In this document: piece by piece, positions 40,164-47,755 of the stretch
Position numbering within the stretch: the stretch's first letter is position 1
How the letters are laid out: each line of letters begins with the position of its first letter
From: Streptomyces specialis
GTDB taxonomy: Bacteria; Actinomycetota; Actinomycetes; Streptomycetales; Streptomycetaceae
Assembly: GCF_001493375.1 (NCBI RefSeq)
Contig: NZ_LN929894.1
Location: 362,513-426,512, forward strand
Reading direction: 5' to 3'
Length of the DNA: 64,000 nt
The notes under the pieces: model-generated
Databases searched by the model: none
The model's input: the letters and a program-made list of their open reading frames with translations, nothing else
What the model was told of the DNA's origin: nothing
Made by a program: the position numbers and the translations under genes

Positions 40164-41555
40164 TCAGGCGGTGATACCAAGGTCTTCGTGCGCGCGGCGG
40201 AGAAAGGCGCGCACCGAGGGTTCGCGGTGCCAGGGAGTCAGTGCGGCCTTGAACTCGCGCACGTAGTCCAGAGCACGGCTGGACCGGACCCCGGCGAGGA
40301 TGTCGACCGAGCGGTTGCCCAGTTCCAAGCCGCGGTCAAGGTCGCGGGTCTGCAAATGGGCGGTCCCCACAATCGCCAGGCGCATGCCGACCGAGCGGGT
40401 GAACGCGCCCTGTGACATGGCGGTTGCCTGCTGATTCCACGCGAGCGCGGCTCGCGGATTCCGCAAGTCCCGGAAGATTTCGGTGGCGTCGGCCGAGAGG
40501 CGGGCATGGTGGTAGAAATCGATCCACGACGGTTCGTCGGTGGTGCTGTCGTCCGCCCGGCCGAGGAAGCTCTCGGACGCGCTCAGAGCGCGGGAGGCGG
40601 CTCGCGCGTCGCCCGCACGGGCGTGCGCGCGGGCCTCGATGAGCTTCGCGAACGCCAGAACCCGGGGCGTCGCCCGGCTCTTGGCGCGTTCGAAGGCACC
40701 TTGCGCCATGTCGACGGCCTCACCGGCGAAGCCTCGCATGAGGGACTGCATGGCCATGGTGGTGAGCACGTAGCAGCCCAACGGGACGTCTCCGCCCGCG
40801 CGGGCGAGACGAAGAGCCTGGATGAAATGACGCTGAGCCACTGGGTGCTGTCCCCTGTCGAATGCGGTCCAGCCGGCCAGCCTCGACAGTTCGGCCGTGA
40901 CCGAGAACAACTGGCGGCCGACGCCATCGGAGAAGGAGCCGCTCAGCAATGGGGCGGCGCGGTGTTCCAGACAGGCAGTGACCGAAGTGGCCTTCCAGCT
41001 TCCGCCACCATATTTGGAGTCCCATCGCCGGGCGTCGTCGGCGGCCTCGCGCAACTCGACGAGATCCGTTCGGCCGACCTGCCGTCCCCCGCTGTGGCCG
41101 GCGGTCTCGTCCGCCGGGGTGACAAGCCAACGCGTCACGGGGGTGGTGAACGCGGAGGCGGCGAAGCCCGATCCGGTGAGGAAGTCTCGGCGATTCACGG
41201 CGCTCCAGAATGAGGTGGCAACGCGCACCGCGTCGCTGGGTTCCCGTGGAAAATCCAACCCCACCTCCGCGACGGGTGTTCCCGCCTCGTCCATACCGAT
41301 CTCCGCCAGCTCAACCGGCCGACCGAGCCGTTCCCCGATCGCTTGGGCCAACAGCTTCGGTACCGGCCATTTCGGCGTCATGCCTCGGCGGCACCAGTTG
41401 GCTACAGAGGTGTGCGAGTAGTCGGTCCGCGTCCCGGCGGTACGGGCGAGCTGATTGACGCGATGGGCCAGCGCTTTGTGACTGGCACCGCTGGCCTCGA
41501 TGAGCCGGGCGAGATCCATGTTCGGCGGACGGGTCCGGCGCGCAGTTGATGCCAT
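40164..41555 (-). CDS. HTH plus TPR-like transcriptional regulator, left edge of island
   Basis: 463 residues from the ATG at 41555, with GAGAGG upstream. The N-terminal XRE-like helix-turn-helix covers residues ~10-75 ('LARLIEASGASHKALAHRVNQLA', 'YSHTSVANWCRRGMTP'). 'NRRDFLTGSGFAASAFT' follows near 130, a Tat-like hydrophobic stretch seen in this family without export. The rest is a solenoid of TPR-like helical pairs. It resembles Streptomyces regulators of the NsdA-like/TPR type and is related to the regulator at 45451-46800. It is divergent from the AsnB-like gene and may control it through the 234-bp shared region. Confidence 0.85.
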   Translation of the reverse strand: MASTARRTRPPNMDLARLIEASGASHKALAHRVNQLARTAGTRTDYSHTSVANWCRRGMTPKWPVPKLLAQAIGERLGRPVELAEIGMDEAGTPVAEVGLDFPREPSDAVRVATSFWSAVNRRDFLTGSGFAASAFTTPVTRWLVTPADETAGHSGGRQVGRTDLVELREAADDARRWDSKYGGGSWKATSVTACLEHRAAPLLSGSFSDGVGRQLFSVTAELSRLAGWTAFDRGQHPVAQRHFIQALRLARAGGDVPLGCYVLTTMAMQSLMRGFAGEAVDMAQGAFERAKSRATPRVLAFAKLIEARAHARAGDARAASRALSASESFLGRADDSTTDEPSWIDFYHHARLSADATEIFRDLRNPRAALAWNQQATAMSQGAFTRSVGMRLAIVGTAHLQTRDLDRGLELGNRSVDILAGVRSSRALDYVREFKAALTPWHREPSVRAFLRRAHEDLGITA

Positions 41556-41686
41556 GGTTTTCCTCTCGTCCGACGCGGCGGCAGACGGAGGGTACATGCT
41601 GCCCGCGCGGTCCGTTACGCACTGGAGGCTGTCAGGTAACCGAGGGTAGCGCCCTGTGGGCTCCTCGGTGAATCCGGCCTACGAGC

Positions 41687-41707
41687 TGTGAGCCCCCTTG
41701 TGAGCCC
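41687..41707. promoter_or_regulatory. Tandem TGTGAGCCC repeats between the divergent regulator and asnB-like gene
   Basis: TGTGAGCCC occurs at 41687-41695 and again at 41699-41707, 12 bases apart, about one helical turn. An inverted GGGCTC core lies upstream near 41658. Candidate operator for one of the two HTH regulators. The rest of 41556-41789 holds no gene. Confidence 0.35.
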
Positions 41708-41789
41708 TGCCCGTCAGGCGCAGGAGCCGGTTGTCTGGCACAGGGCCATCAGCGATGGGACACGTGGATAGTGCTCGGAGGTGTACGAG

Positions 41790-43559
41790 ATGTGCGGAAT
41801 CGCAGGGCTGGCGGGACCTGACGCCGTCCGGCATGCGGGGACGGTAGGTCAGATGGGGCACACCCAGCACCACCGGGGACCGGATGGCACCATGCATACC
41901 GCCGCGATCGACGGGCGCGCGGTGCTGGCCATGAACACACTTCTGATCGTGAACCCGGCTGCCGAACACGGCCCTTACATCGACCGGGCAAGCGGCCTGA
42001 TGCTGTCCTTCAACGGGGAGATTTACAACTACCGGCAGATGGCGTCGGCCTGGGGCGTCCCGCTGGGCGCCGGAGAGAGTGACGCCCACTTGGTCCTCCG
42101 TGCATGGGCGAAGCTGGGGCCCTCTTGTCTGGACGGGCTGGACGGCATGTTCGCCCTGGCGATCTACGATCCCCGCGTCGGCAGACTGTTCCTGGCGCGC
42201 GACCGGCTGGGGGAGAAGCCGCTCTATTGGCGTCTGGACGGGGCGCGCCTGGCGTTCGCCTCCGAAGTCACCACTTTGAGTGGCTACGGGGCCGCGCCGC
42301 TGGTCGTTCGCCCGGAGATGCTCGCTATCGAGACGCCTGTGGGTGTGGACACTCCCTTCCAAGGCATTCAGCTACTGGCCCCGGCGACCGTGCTGACATT
42401 CGACACGGCCACCGGCTCACTGGATCAACGGGCCTGGTGGTGCCTGGAAGCATGCGAACCCTTCGAGGGCGACTACGAGACGGCTCTCGCTTGCTTCTCG
42501 GTCACGCTGGCCGACCAAGTCCCGCTCCGAGGTCCGGGGGGAGACTTCGCTCTGCTGCTCTCCGGGGGGCTCGACTCATCCGTCCTCGCCTACCTCTTGC
42601 GTCCGCCGGTCTGCGTCACCGTCCGGTACCGCGACCAGGATGGCTTGGACGAGTCGCGAGTGGCCGCCGCCGTTGCCCGTGAGATCGGGGCCGAGTTGAT
42701 CATCGTGGAACCGGACACCGATGACTTCATCAGCGTCCTGCCGCAGATCGTGGCGGCCCTCGACTACCCGATGGGCAACGCCTCGACGTTCTCAGAGCAC
42801 ATGGCCTATCGGGCGGTCTCCGATCACGGTATCCGCGTCGTGGTGGGTGGCTCGGGCCCGGACGAATTCCTCATGGGCTACGTCCGTCAGGCGCTCGTCC
42901 TGTTCGGCCCGAATGCCGTTCTCGGTGCCGGACTGAGCGCCTATCGGCCGCTGGCCAGCAAGCTCCTGAGCACTGCCGACGAGCCCTTGGAACCGAGTGA
43001 GGCCATCGCCCGGCTGATCCTTCGCGGTCCGGACCCACAGGGGCGCGTCCGCGAGTTGGTCGCCGAGGCATTCGTCCGCGCGGGCGGGAACCTCTCGCGT
43101 GGGCTCACACTGGCAGAGCTGGCGACGGCCTGGAGGCCACTGGTCGTGACGAGTGACAAGCTCGCCTCCAGTTTCGCCCTGGAACGACGATCGCCCTATC
43201 TGGCGCGGGACCTCGTGGAACTGTCGTATCGGTTGCCGACTGACCACAAGATCATCCGTCCGGGGGGAGGCAAGCGCATCCTCCGCGACGCCGCCAGAGC
43301 ACTGGGGCTGCCCCGTGAAATCTGGGCCAGCCCGGAAAAGGTCGGCTTCGCCAGCCCGGTCCCGTCCTGGTTGACTGGTCGCCTCGCTGCTTGGACCGAT
43401 GCCCAGATCCGTGCGTGCCTCGCTGATGCCCCGACGATTCTCCGTCCCGTGCTGGAAGCGGGGTTGAGCCCCCGCGGCGGTTTCGATCGCACCCGGACGC
43501 AGGCACTCATGACTGCGGCCTGGTTCTCGGATCACAGGGTGAGGGCCGCCGCCGCGTGA
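41790..43559 (+). CDS. AsnB-like glutamine-dependent amidotransferase with altered active sites
   Basis: 589 residues. Start set at the ATG at 41790 so that Cys2 ('MCGIAGL') becomes the N-terminal nucleophile; GGAGG lies 8 bases upstream. The N-terminal class II glutaminase (to ~200) has 'HHRGPDG' and 'NGEIYNY'. The synthetase domain has the PPi loop 'LLLSGGLDSSV' near 255 and a C-terminal 'SPEKVGFASPVPSWL'. Changes from E. coli AsnB: the glutamine-anchoring Arg49 position is Thr ('NTLLIVN'), 'SDCE' is 'SDAH', and the catalytic 'SGEGSDE' loop reads 'GGSGPDE', losing Glu348. The acceptor is therefore probably not aspartate. With a UDP-glucose dehydrogenase two genes on, amidation of a uronic acid is one hypothesis. 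Confidence 0.88.
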   Translation: MCGIAGLAGPDAVRHAGTVGQMGHTQHHRGPDGTMHTAAIDGRAVLAMNTLLIVNPAAEHGPYIDRASGLMLSFNGEIYNYRQMASAWGVPLGAGESDAHLVLRAWAKLGPSCLDGLDGMFALAIYDPRVGRLFLARDRLGEKPLYWRLDGARLAFASEVTTLSGYGAAPLVVRPEMLAIETPVGVDTPFQGIQLLAPATVLTFDTATGSLDQRAWWCLEACEPFEGDYETALACFSVTLADQVPLRGPGGDFALLLSGGLDSSVLAYLLRPPVCVTVRYRDQDGLDESRVAAAVAREIGAELIIVEPDTDDFISVLPQIVAALDYPMGNASTFSEHMAYRAVSDHGIRVVVGGSGPDEFLMGYVRQALVLFGPNAVLGAGLSAYRPLASKLLSTADEPLEPSEAIARLILRGPDPQGRVRELVAEAFVRAGGNLSRGLTLAELATAWRPLVVTSDKLASSFALERRSPYLARDLVELSYRLPTDHKIIRPGGGKRILRDAARALGLPREIWASPEKVGFASPVPSWLTGRLAAWTDAQIRACLADAPTILRPVLEAGLSPRGGFDRTRTQALMTAAWFSDHRVRAAAA

Positions 43560-43587
43560 CGGGGAGATGTGCCGCTAATTTGGGTGG

Positions 43588-44028
43588 ATGCCATCGCGTG
43601 CCAGAGCCCAGGAGCCGACCACCGCCGACCCGCGTGGGGCGGTCGCCATCATTGTGAACGACCGAGGCGACCTGCTGATGCACCTGCGTGACGACATCCC
43701 GGACATCGTCTGGCCGGCCCACTGGAGTCTGTTGGGCGGTGGCGCCGAAGAGGGCGAGACCCCGACCGAAGCCGTTGTCCGCGAACTCGATGAGGAGGTC
43801 GGCTTGATGGTCAGTGGCGTCACCGAGCTGTTCGAGATCCGAGACGAACTGGGCTCGGGGCAGATCGTCACCTTCTTCGTCGTCGCCTGGGACGGAGAAC
43901 CGCAGACTCTTCCGCTGAGGGAGGGCGTCAGGCTTGAGTTCTTCGCTCCCGGACACCTCCGCACGCTCACCATCCCGCCCTTCATCCGGGATGGAATCGA
44001 TCGCTACCTGGCCGCCCGGCGGACCTGA
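43588..44028 (+). CDS. Nudix hydrolase
   Basis: 146 residues, 28 bp after the AsnB-like gene. Complete Nudix box: G-x5-E-x7-REL-x-EE-x-GL within 'GGAEEGETPTEAVVRELDEE', near residues 50-72. 'WSLLGGGAEEGE' precedes it. Nudix enzymes cleave nucleoside diphosphate linkages; here it could act on a nucleotide sugar, clean up a side product, or be a stand-alone housekeeping hydrolase. Substrate unknown. Confidence 0.9.
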   Translation: MPSRARAQEPTTADPRGAVAIIVNDRGDLLMHLRDDIPDIVWPAHWSLLGGGAEEGETPTEAVVRELDEEVGLMVSGVTELFEIRDELGSGQIVTFFVVAWDGEPQTLPLREGVRLEFFAPGHLRTLTIPPFIRDGIDRYLAARRT

Positions 44029-44099
44029 TCACCGGTTCTTGTCGCTGAGAGCCCTCCGTCGAACGGCCTGACTGACTCGCTGATTTCAAGGACGTCTAC

Positions 44100-45458
44100 G
44101 TGAGGCTCACCGTCATCGGCTGTGGCTACCTCGGTGCCACGCACGCGGCCTGTATGGCCGAACTCGGCCACGAGGTTCTCGGCATGGACACTGATTCCGA
44201 CAGGATCGCCTGCCTGAACCGGGGGAAGGCTCCCTTCTTCGAGCAGGGACTGGACGACCTGTTGGCCACACATACGGCCACAGGGCGACTCAGGTTCACT
44301 GACTCGTACACAGAGGCCGCCGACTTCGCCGAGCTGCACTTCCTCGGTGTTGGTACTCCACAACTGCCTGGGGAGGGTGCCTATGATCTCTCTCAGCTCT
44401 TCGCCGCCGTGCGTCAGCTTGTCCCTCGCCTGAACGGCCCTGCCGTCATCGTCGGCAAGTCCACCGTTCCGGTCGGTACAGCGGCTCTCCTCACCGCGTT
44501 GGTCCGCGAACTGTCCCCTGCAGGTGACCGGGTGGAGGTGGCCTGGAACCCGGAATTCCTGCGTGAGTCCTGCGCCATCGAGGACACCCTGTGCCCCGAC
44601 CGTCTCGTCATGGGCTTCTTCGCCGAACGGACTTGGGCGGAGTCGATGCTGCGGCAGGTGTTCGCGGAGATCATCGAGGCAGGGACGCCGACGATTGTCA
44701 CCGATCTGGCCACCGCTGAACTGGTCAAGTCCGCCGCCAACGCCTTCCTGGCCACCAAAATCTCCTTCATCAACGGTGTGGCCGAGATCTGTGACCTTGT
44801 GGGGGCGGATATCCGGCGACTTGCCGAGGCGCTCGGCCACGATGACCGGATCGGTATACGAGGGCTCCGACCCGGGCTGGGATTCGGCGGTGGCTGCCTC
44901 CCCAAGGATGTCCGCGGCTTCATGGCAAGAGCCGGGGAACTGGGAGCAGAAGGGATGCTGTCGTTCCTCCGCGAGGTCGACGCCATCAACAGCCGCTGTC
45001 GAGAGCGCATGGTCGACCTCGCCCGGGAGCAGTGTGGCGGTGTCATCCGCGGCAAGCGCATCACGATCTGGGGTGCCGCTTTCAAACCCGGCACGGACGA
45101 CATTCGGGATTCTCCGGCTCTCGCCGTCGCGCAGCGCCTGCACGAAAACGGCGCCGAGGTTGTCGTCTCCGATCCCATGGCTCTGGACAACGCCCGCAAG
45201 GCTCACCCGGAACTGCACTACATCGATGATCCAATCGCAGCCGTGGACGGTGCGGACCTCCTGCTGCACCTGACGGAATGGGCAGTGTTCGCGGACATCG
45301 ATCCGAGGCGACTCGCCATGCATGCCGCCGCGCTCAAGGTCATCGACGGCCGTGGCGCGCTCGACGCCGATCGGTGGTCTGCGGCGGGATGGGTCTACCG
45401 GGCACTGGGACTGCCATCACTCCCGGATGATCGGGAGCAGGTGTCGCGTCGTGGGTAA
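44100..45458 (+). CDS. UDP-glucose/GDP-mannose dehydrogenase family protein
   Basis: 452 residues, GTG start. Oxidises the C6 hydroxyl of a nucleotide sugar to a carboxylate with 2 NAD+. N-terminal Rossmann 'VIGCGYLGATHAACMAELGH' near residue 5, 'KSTVPVGT' near 120, 'WNPEFLRESCAIED' near 150, 'ELVKSAANAFLATKISFIN' near 210, catalytic 'FGGGCLPKD' with the thiol Cys near 263, and C-terminal 'WGAAFKPGTDDIRDSPAL' near 322. UDP-glucose to UDP-glucuronate is the usual reaction. It would give the carboxylate that an AsnB-like enzyme can amidate. It overlaps the downstream regulator by 8 bp. Confidence 0.93.
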   Translation: MRLTVIGCGYLGATHAACMAELGHEVLGMDTDSDRIACLNRGKAPFFEQGLDDLLATHTATGRLRFTDSYTEAADFAELHFLGVGTPQLPGEGAYDLSQLFAAVRQLVPRLNGPAVIVGKSTVPVGTAALLTALVRELSPAGDRVEVAWNPEFLRESCAIEDTLCPDRLVMGFFAERTWAESMLRQVFAEIIEAGTPTIVTDLATAELVKSAANAFLATKISFINGVAEICDLVGADIRRLAEALGHDDRIGIRGLRPGLGFGGGCLPKDVRGFMARAGELGAEGMLSFLREVDAINSRCRERMVDLAREQCGGVIRGKRITIWGAAFKPGTDDIRDSPALAVAQRLHENGAEVVVSDPMALDNARKAHPELHYIDDPIAAVDGADLLLHLTEWAVFADIDPRRLAMHAAALKVIDGRGALDADRWSAAGWVYRALGLPSLPDDREQVSRRG

Positions 45459-46800
45459 GCGTGAGCCCAATGCCGGGCTGGCGAAGGTGCTTCGGGAAAC
45501 CGGCATGACCGGGGGCCAGCTTGCCAGGGGGATCAATCGTGTGGCCGGGCAGGCAGGTATGTCCGTGTCCTACGCGCAGCCGTCGGTGAGCAACTGGCTC
45601 GCAGGCACGCTGCCGCGCAGGGAAGTGCGGCCGTTCGTCGTGGAGGTGCTGTCGGCGAGGCTGGGCCGGGTCGTCACCCACGCGGAGTTGGGATTTCCCG
45701 CGCCGACCGGGGACGTGAGCGCCCGGGCGGGTATCGGTATCTGCGAAGAGTTGGTGGATCTGGCGAGGGGGGATATGGATCCGGACCGCCGGGAGTTGAT
45801 GGGAGCAGCGCTATTCTCCGCCGCCCTGCCGGTTCCCGGCTGGCATGACGTCGTCGGGCGCGTGACGGCTGTGCGGTCCGGGCGGGCGCGTCGGATCGGT
45901 ATGGCGGACGTGGACGTCGTCACGGCGGTGACCGAACAACTCGCGGAGGTGGACAACCAGTTCGGCGGTCGTCATGCCAGGCCCCTGGCGGTGGGCTTTC
46001 TGCTCCACTCGGTGACGCCCTATCTTCAGGCGGGCGGAACGGACGACGTGCGCAAGGCGATGCTGTCGGCCGCTGCCCGACTGTGCGATCTGACCGGGTT
46101 CATGGCCGTGGACGAGCACCTGCACGGCCTTGCCCAGCGGTACTACGGCAAGGCCCTGGAACTGGCCGGGGCCGCCGAGAACCCTGTGAGTTACCGGGGT
46201 ACTCTGCGGATGATGAGCGTCCAGGCCCTGGACCTCGGCCATGCCACGCGGGCTCTGGGACTTGCCGAAGCGGCTTGGGAGGGCAGGTCGGGCATCAGCT
46301 CGCGCATGGAGTCCTTCCTCGCCGGGCAGGTGGCGCACACGCATGCCGTGGCCGGGAACCGCAAGCGTGCCCTCGATCTCATCCGGGTGGCGGAAACCGC
46401 CCTGGGCAAGGCCGAGGACCAGGATGAGGGGTTTGGTCCGGGCAGTTCCTCCTACAGCCGCTCGTCGCTCACCCTCCACTTGGCGGAAGTCAGGAACGCG
46501 CTGGGTGACGTGGCCGGCTCGGTCGAGTCGCTCACCGAGTCGGCGAGGCTCCGGACACGGATGCCCCGGCGGCGGAACGGGATCCGGTACCGGTCGCTGC
46601 TCGCCGAGCGGCAGTTGAGGATGGGGCATTTGGAAGCGGCATGCCGGACCTGGGATGCCGTCCTCGACGACTATCCGTTCGTGCGGTCGGGTAGTGCGGA
46701 CCGGAAGATCGCCGACGCGAGAGCTCTGCTGCGGCCGTATCGCCACAACCGTTTCGCGCGTGCGGTGTACGAGCGAGCGCGGGGTGCGGTACGGCCGTGA
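45451..46800 (+). CDS. HTH plus TPR-like transcriptional regulator, right edge of island
   Basis: 449 residues from the GTG at 45451, overlapping the dehydrogenase by 8 bp, so part of its operon. N-terminal helix-turn-helix ('LAKVLRETGMTGGQLARGINRVA', 'YAQPSVSNWLAGTLPRREVRP', 'THAELGF') aligns with that of the 40164-41555 regulator. The TPR-like helical C-terminal region includes 'RALGLAEAAWEGR' and 'KRALDLIRVAETALGKAED'. It ends 3 bp from the right-hand direct repeat. The two regulators point outward and bracket the island. Confidence 0.85.
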   Translation: MGKREPNAGLAKVLRETGMTGGQLARGINRVAGQAGMSVSYAQPSVSNWLAGTLPRREVRPFVVEVLSARLGRVVTHAELGFPAPTGDVSARAGIGICEELVDLARGDMDPDRRELMGAALFSAALPVPGWHDVVGRVTAVRSGRARRIGMADVDVVTAVTEQLAEVDNQFGGRHARPLAVGFLLHSVTPYLQAGGTDDVRKAMLSAAARLCDLTGFMAVDEHLHGLAQRYYGKALELAGAAENPVSYRGTLRMMSVQALDLGHATRALGLAEAAWEGRSGISSRMESFLAGQVAHTHAVAGNRKRALDLIRVAETALGKAEDQDEGFGPGSSSYSRSSLTLHLAEVRNALGDVAGSVESLTESARLRTRMPRRRNGIRYRSLLAERQLRMGHLEAACRTWDAVLDDYPFVRSGSADRKIADARALLRPYRHNRFARAVYERARGAVRP

Positions 46801-46802
46801 GC

Positions 46803-47095
46803 GTCAGAGGGTGTCGGACACGAGGGCGGCGACGTGGGCTTGGCCTGCCGCTGTGGGGTGCATGGGGGCCGCGTCCAGGAGGGGGAAGGGGCCTTCCACC
46901 CATTTGCGCCAGGGGAGGAGCTGGCAGGCGTCGTGGCCGGTCGTCTCGCCGGGGTTGACGAAGGTGGCGCCGGCGGCTGCGGCGCGGTCGCCGATCATCG
47001 TGTTGAGCCGCGTCTGCACGCCGTCGAGGTAGGGGACGTCGCCGACCGAGATCGGGACGATCGGCCAGCAGCCCAGGGCGGGAGGCAGGATGCGG
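46803..47095. repeat. Right copy of the island-flanking repeat, inside the intact SGNH hydrolase gene
   Basis: Pairs with 39886-40040 as a direct repeat: 23 matching bases, then a 138-bp block absent from the left copy (46826-46963), then 132 matching bases with two mismatches. Confidence 0.92.
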
Positions 47096-47646
47096 AGGTA
47101 GCCGACGACGACGATCTCCGCGTGCGGGGCCTGTTCCCTGATGCCGGCGAGGACCGCGTCGAGCTTGGGGGCGGTGGCCGCGATGCGGTCGGCGAGCTGG
47201 TCGGTGCCGCCGGAGGTGAAGCGCTGCTTGCAGGGGGAGCCGAGGGGGTTGGTGATGCTGTCGGTGCCGCAGACGGCGGCTATGGAGCCGAAGCCTATGT
47301 CGTTGCCGCCTATCGTCAGCGTCACCAGATCGGTGTCCGGGGTGAGCGCGGCGAGTTGGGAGGACAGGACCCCGTCGGTCACCGCGCCCGCGCAGGTGAC
47401 GTCGGTGAAGACCGCCGGGTCCAGCTCCTCGGCCAGGCGCGAGGGGTAGTTGTCGGTGGCCCGGACGCAGCCGGTCTCCGGGTCGGTGTAGTGCGTGGAC
47501 GCGCTCCCGAGGGACGCGTAGGAGTCGCCCAGGGCGACGTACTCCAGGGACGCTTCCTCGGCGGTGGCGCTCGCCGTGGCCGGGACCGCGAGCAGCATGC
47601 TCAGCAGTCCGGTCGCGGCGAGGGCAAGTCTCCAGGGTGAGCGCAT
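46804..47646 (-). CDS. Secreted SGNH/GDSL hydrolase (esterase/lipase)
   Basis: 280 residues from the ATG at 47646, with AGGAGG upstream. Signal peptide with cleavage near 'TASATA'. Block I 'YVALGDSYASLGSAS' has the catalytic Ser near residue 42, block III is 'LTIGGNDIGFGS', and block V 'MHPTAAGQAHVAA' has the catalytic His near 267. Six cysteines suggest disulfides as in the Streptomyces extracellular lipases of this family. Its 3' end is duplicated at 39887-40040. Confidence 0.94.
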   Translation of the reverse strand: MRSPWRLALAATGLLSMLLAVPATASATAEEASLEYVALGDSYASLGSASTHYTDPETGCVRATDNYPSRLAEELDPAVFTDVTCAGAVTDGVLSSQLAALTPDTDLVTLTIGGNDIGFGSIAAVCGTDSITNPLGSPCKQRFTSGGTDQLADRIAATAPKLDAVLAGIREQAPHAEIVVVGYLRILPPALGCWPIVPISVGDVPYLDGVQTRLNTMIGDRAAAAGATFVNPGETTGHDACQLLPWRKWVEGPFPLLDAAPMHPTAAGQAHVAALVSDTL

Positions 47647-47711
47647 CGTTGGGCCTCCTCTTACCGGTGGGTAAGGAAAGGTATGGGCCAATCGGGGCGC
47701 CGTCAATGGAT

Positions 47712-47743
47712 CGGGCGCGGGGGCTTGCGCGCCCCCGCGCCCG
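47712..47743. terminator. Strong hairpin between the nuclease and SGNH genes
   Basis: Perfect 13-bp arms, CGGGCGCGGGGGC (47712-47724) and GCCCCCGCGCCCG (47731-47743), with a 6-base loop. It lies 12 bp after the nuclease stop and upstream of the SGNH start, so it likely ends the nuclease transcript. Confidence 0.75.
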
Positions 47744-47755
47744 TTCGTTGCCCGG

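Noticed and set aside
41781..41789. GTG at 41781 as the AsnB-like start
   Set aside because: It would bury the Cys nucleophile three residues in; the family needs Cys immediately after Met, and GGAGG spacing fits the ATG at 41790.
40041..46802. Integrative element with tRNA-type att sites
   Set aside because: No integrase, excisionase, tRNA end or transposase was found; the flanking repeats are long coding duplicates, so the mechanism is left open.
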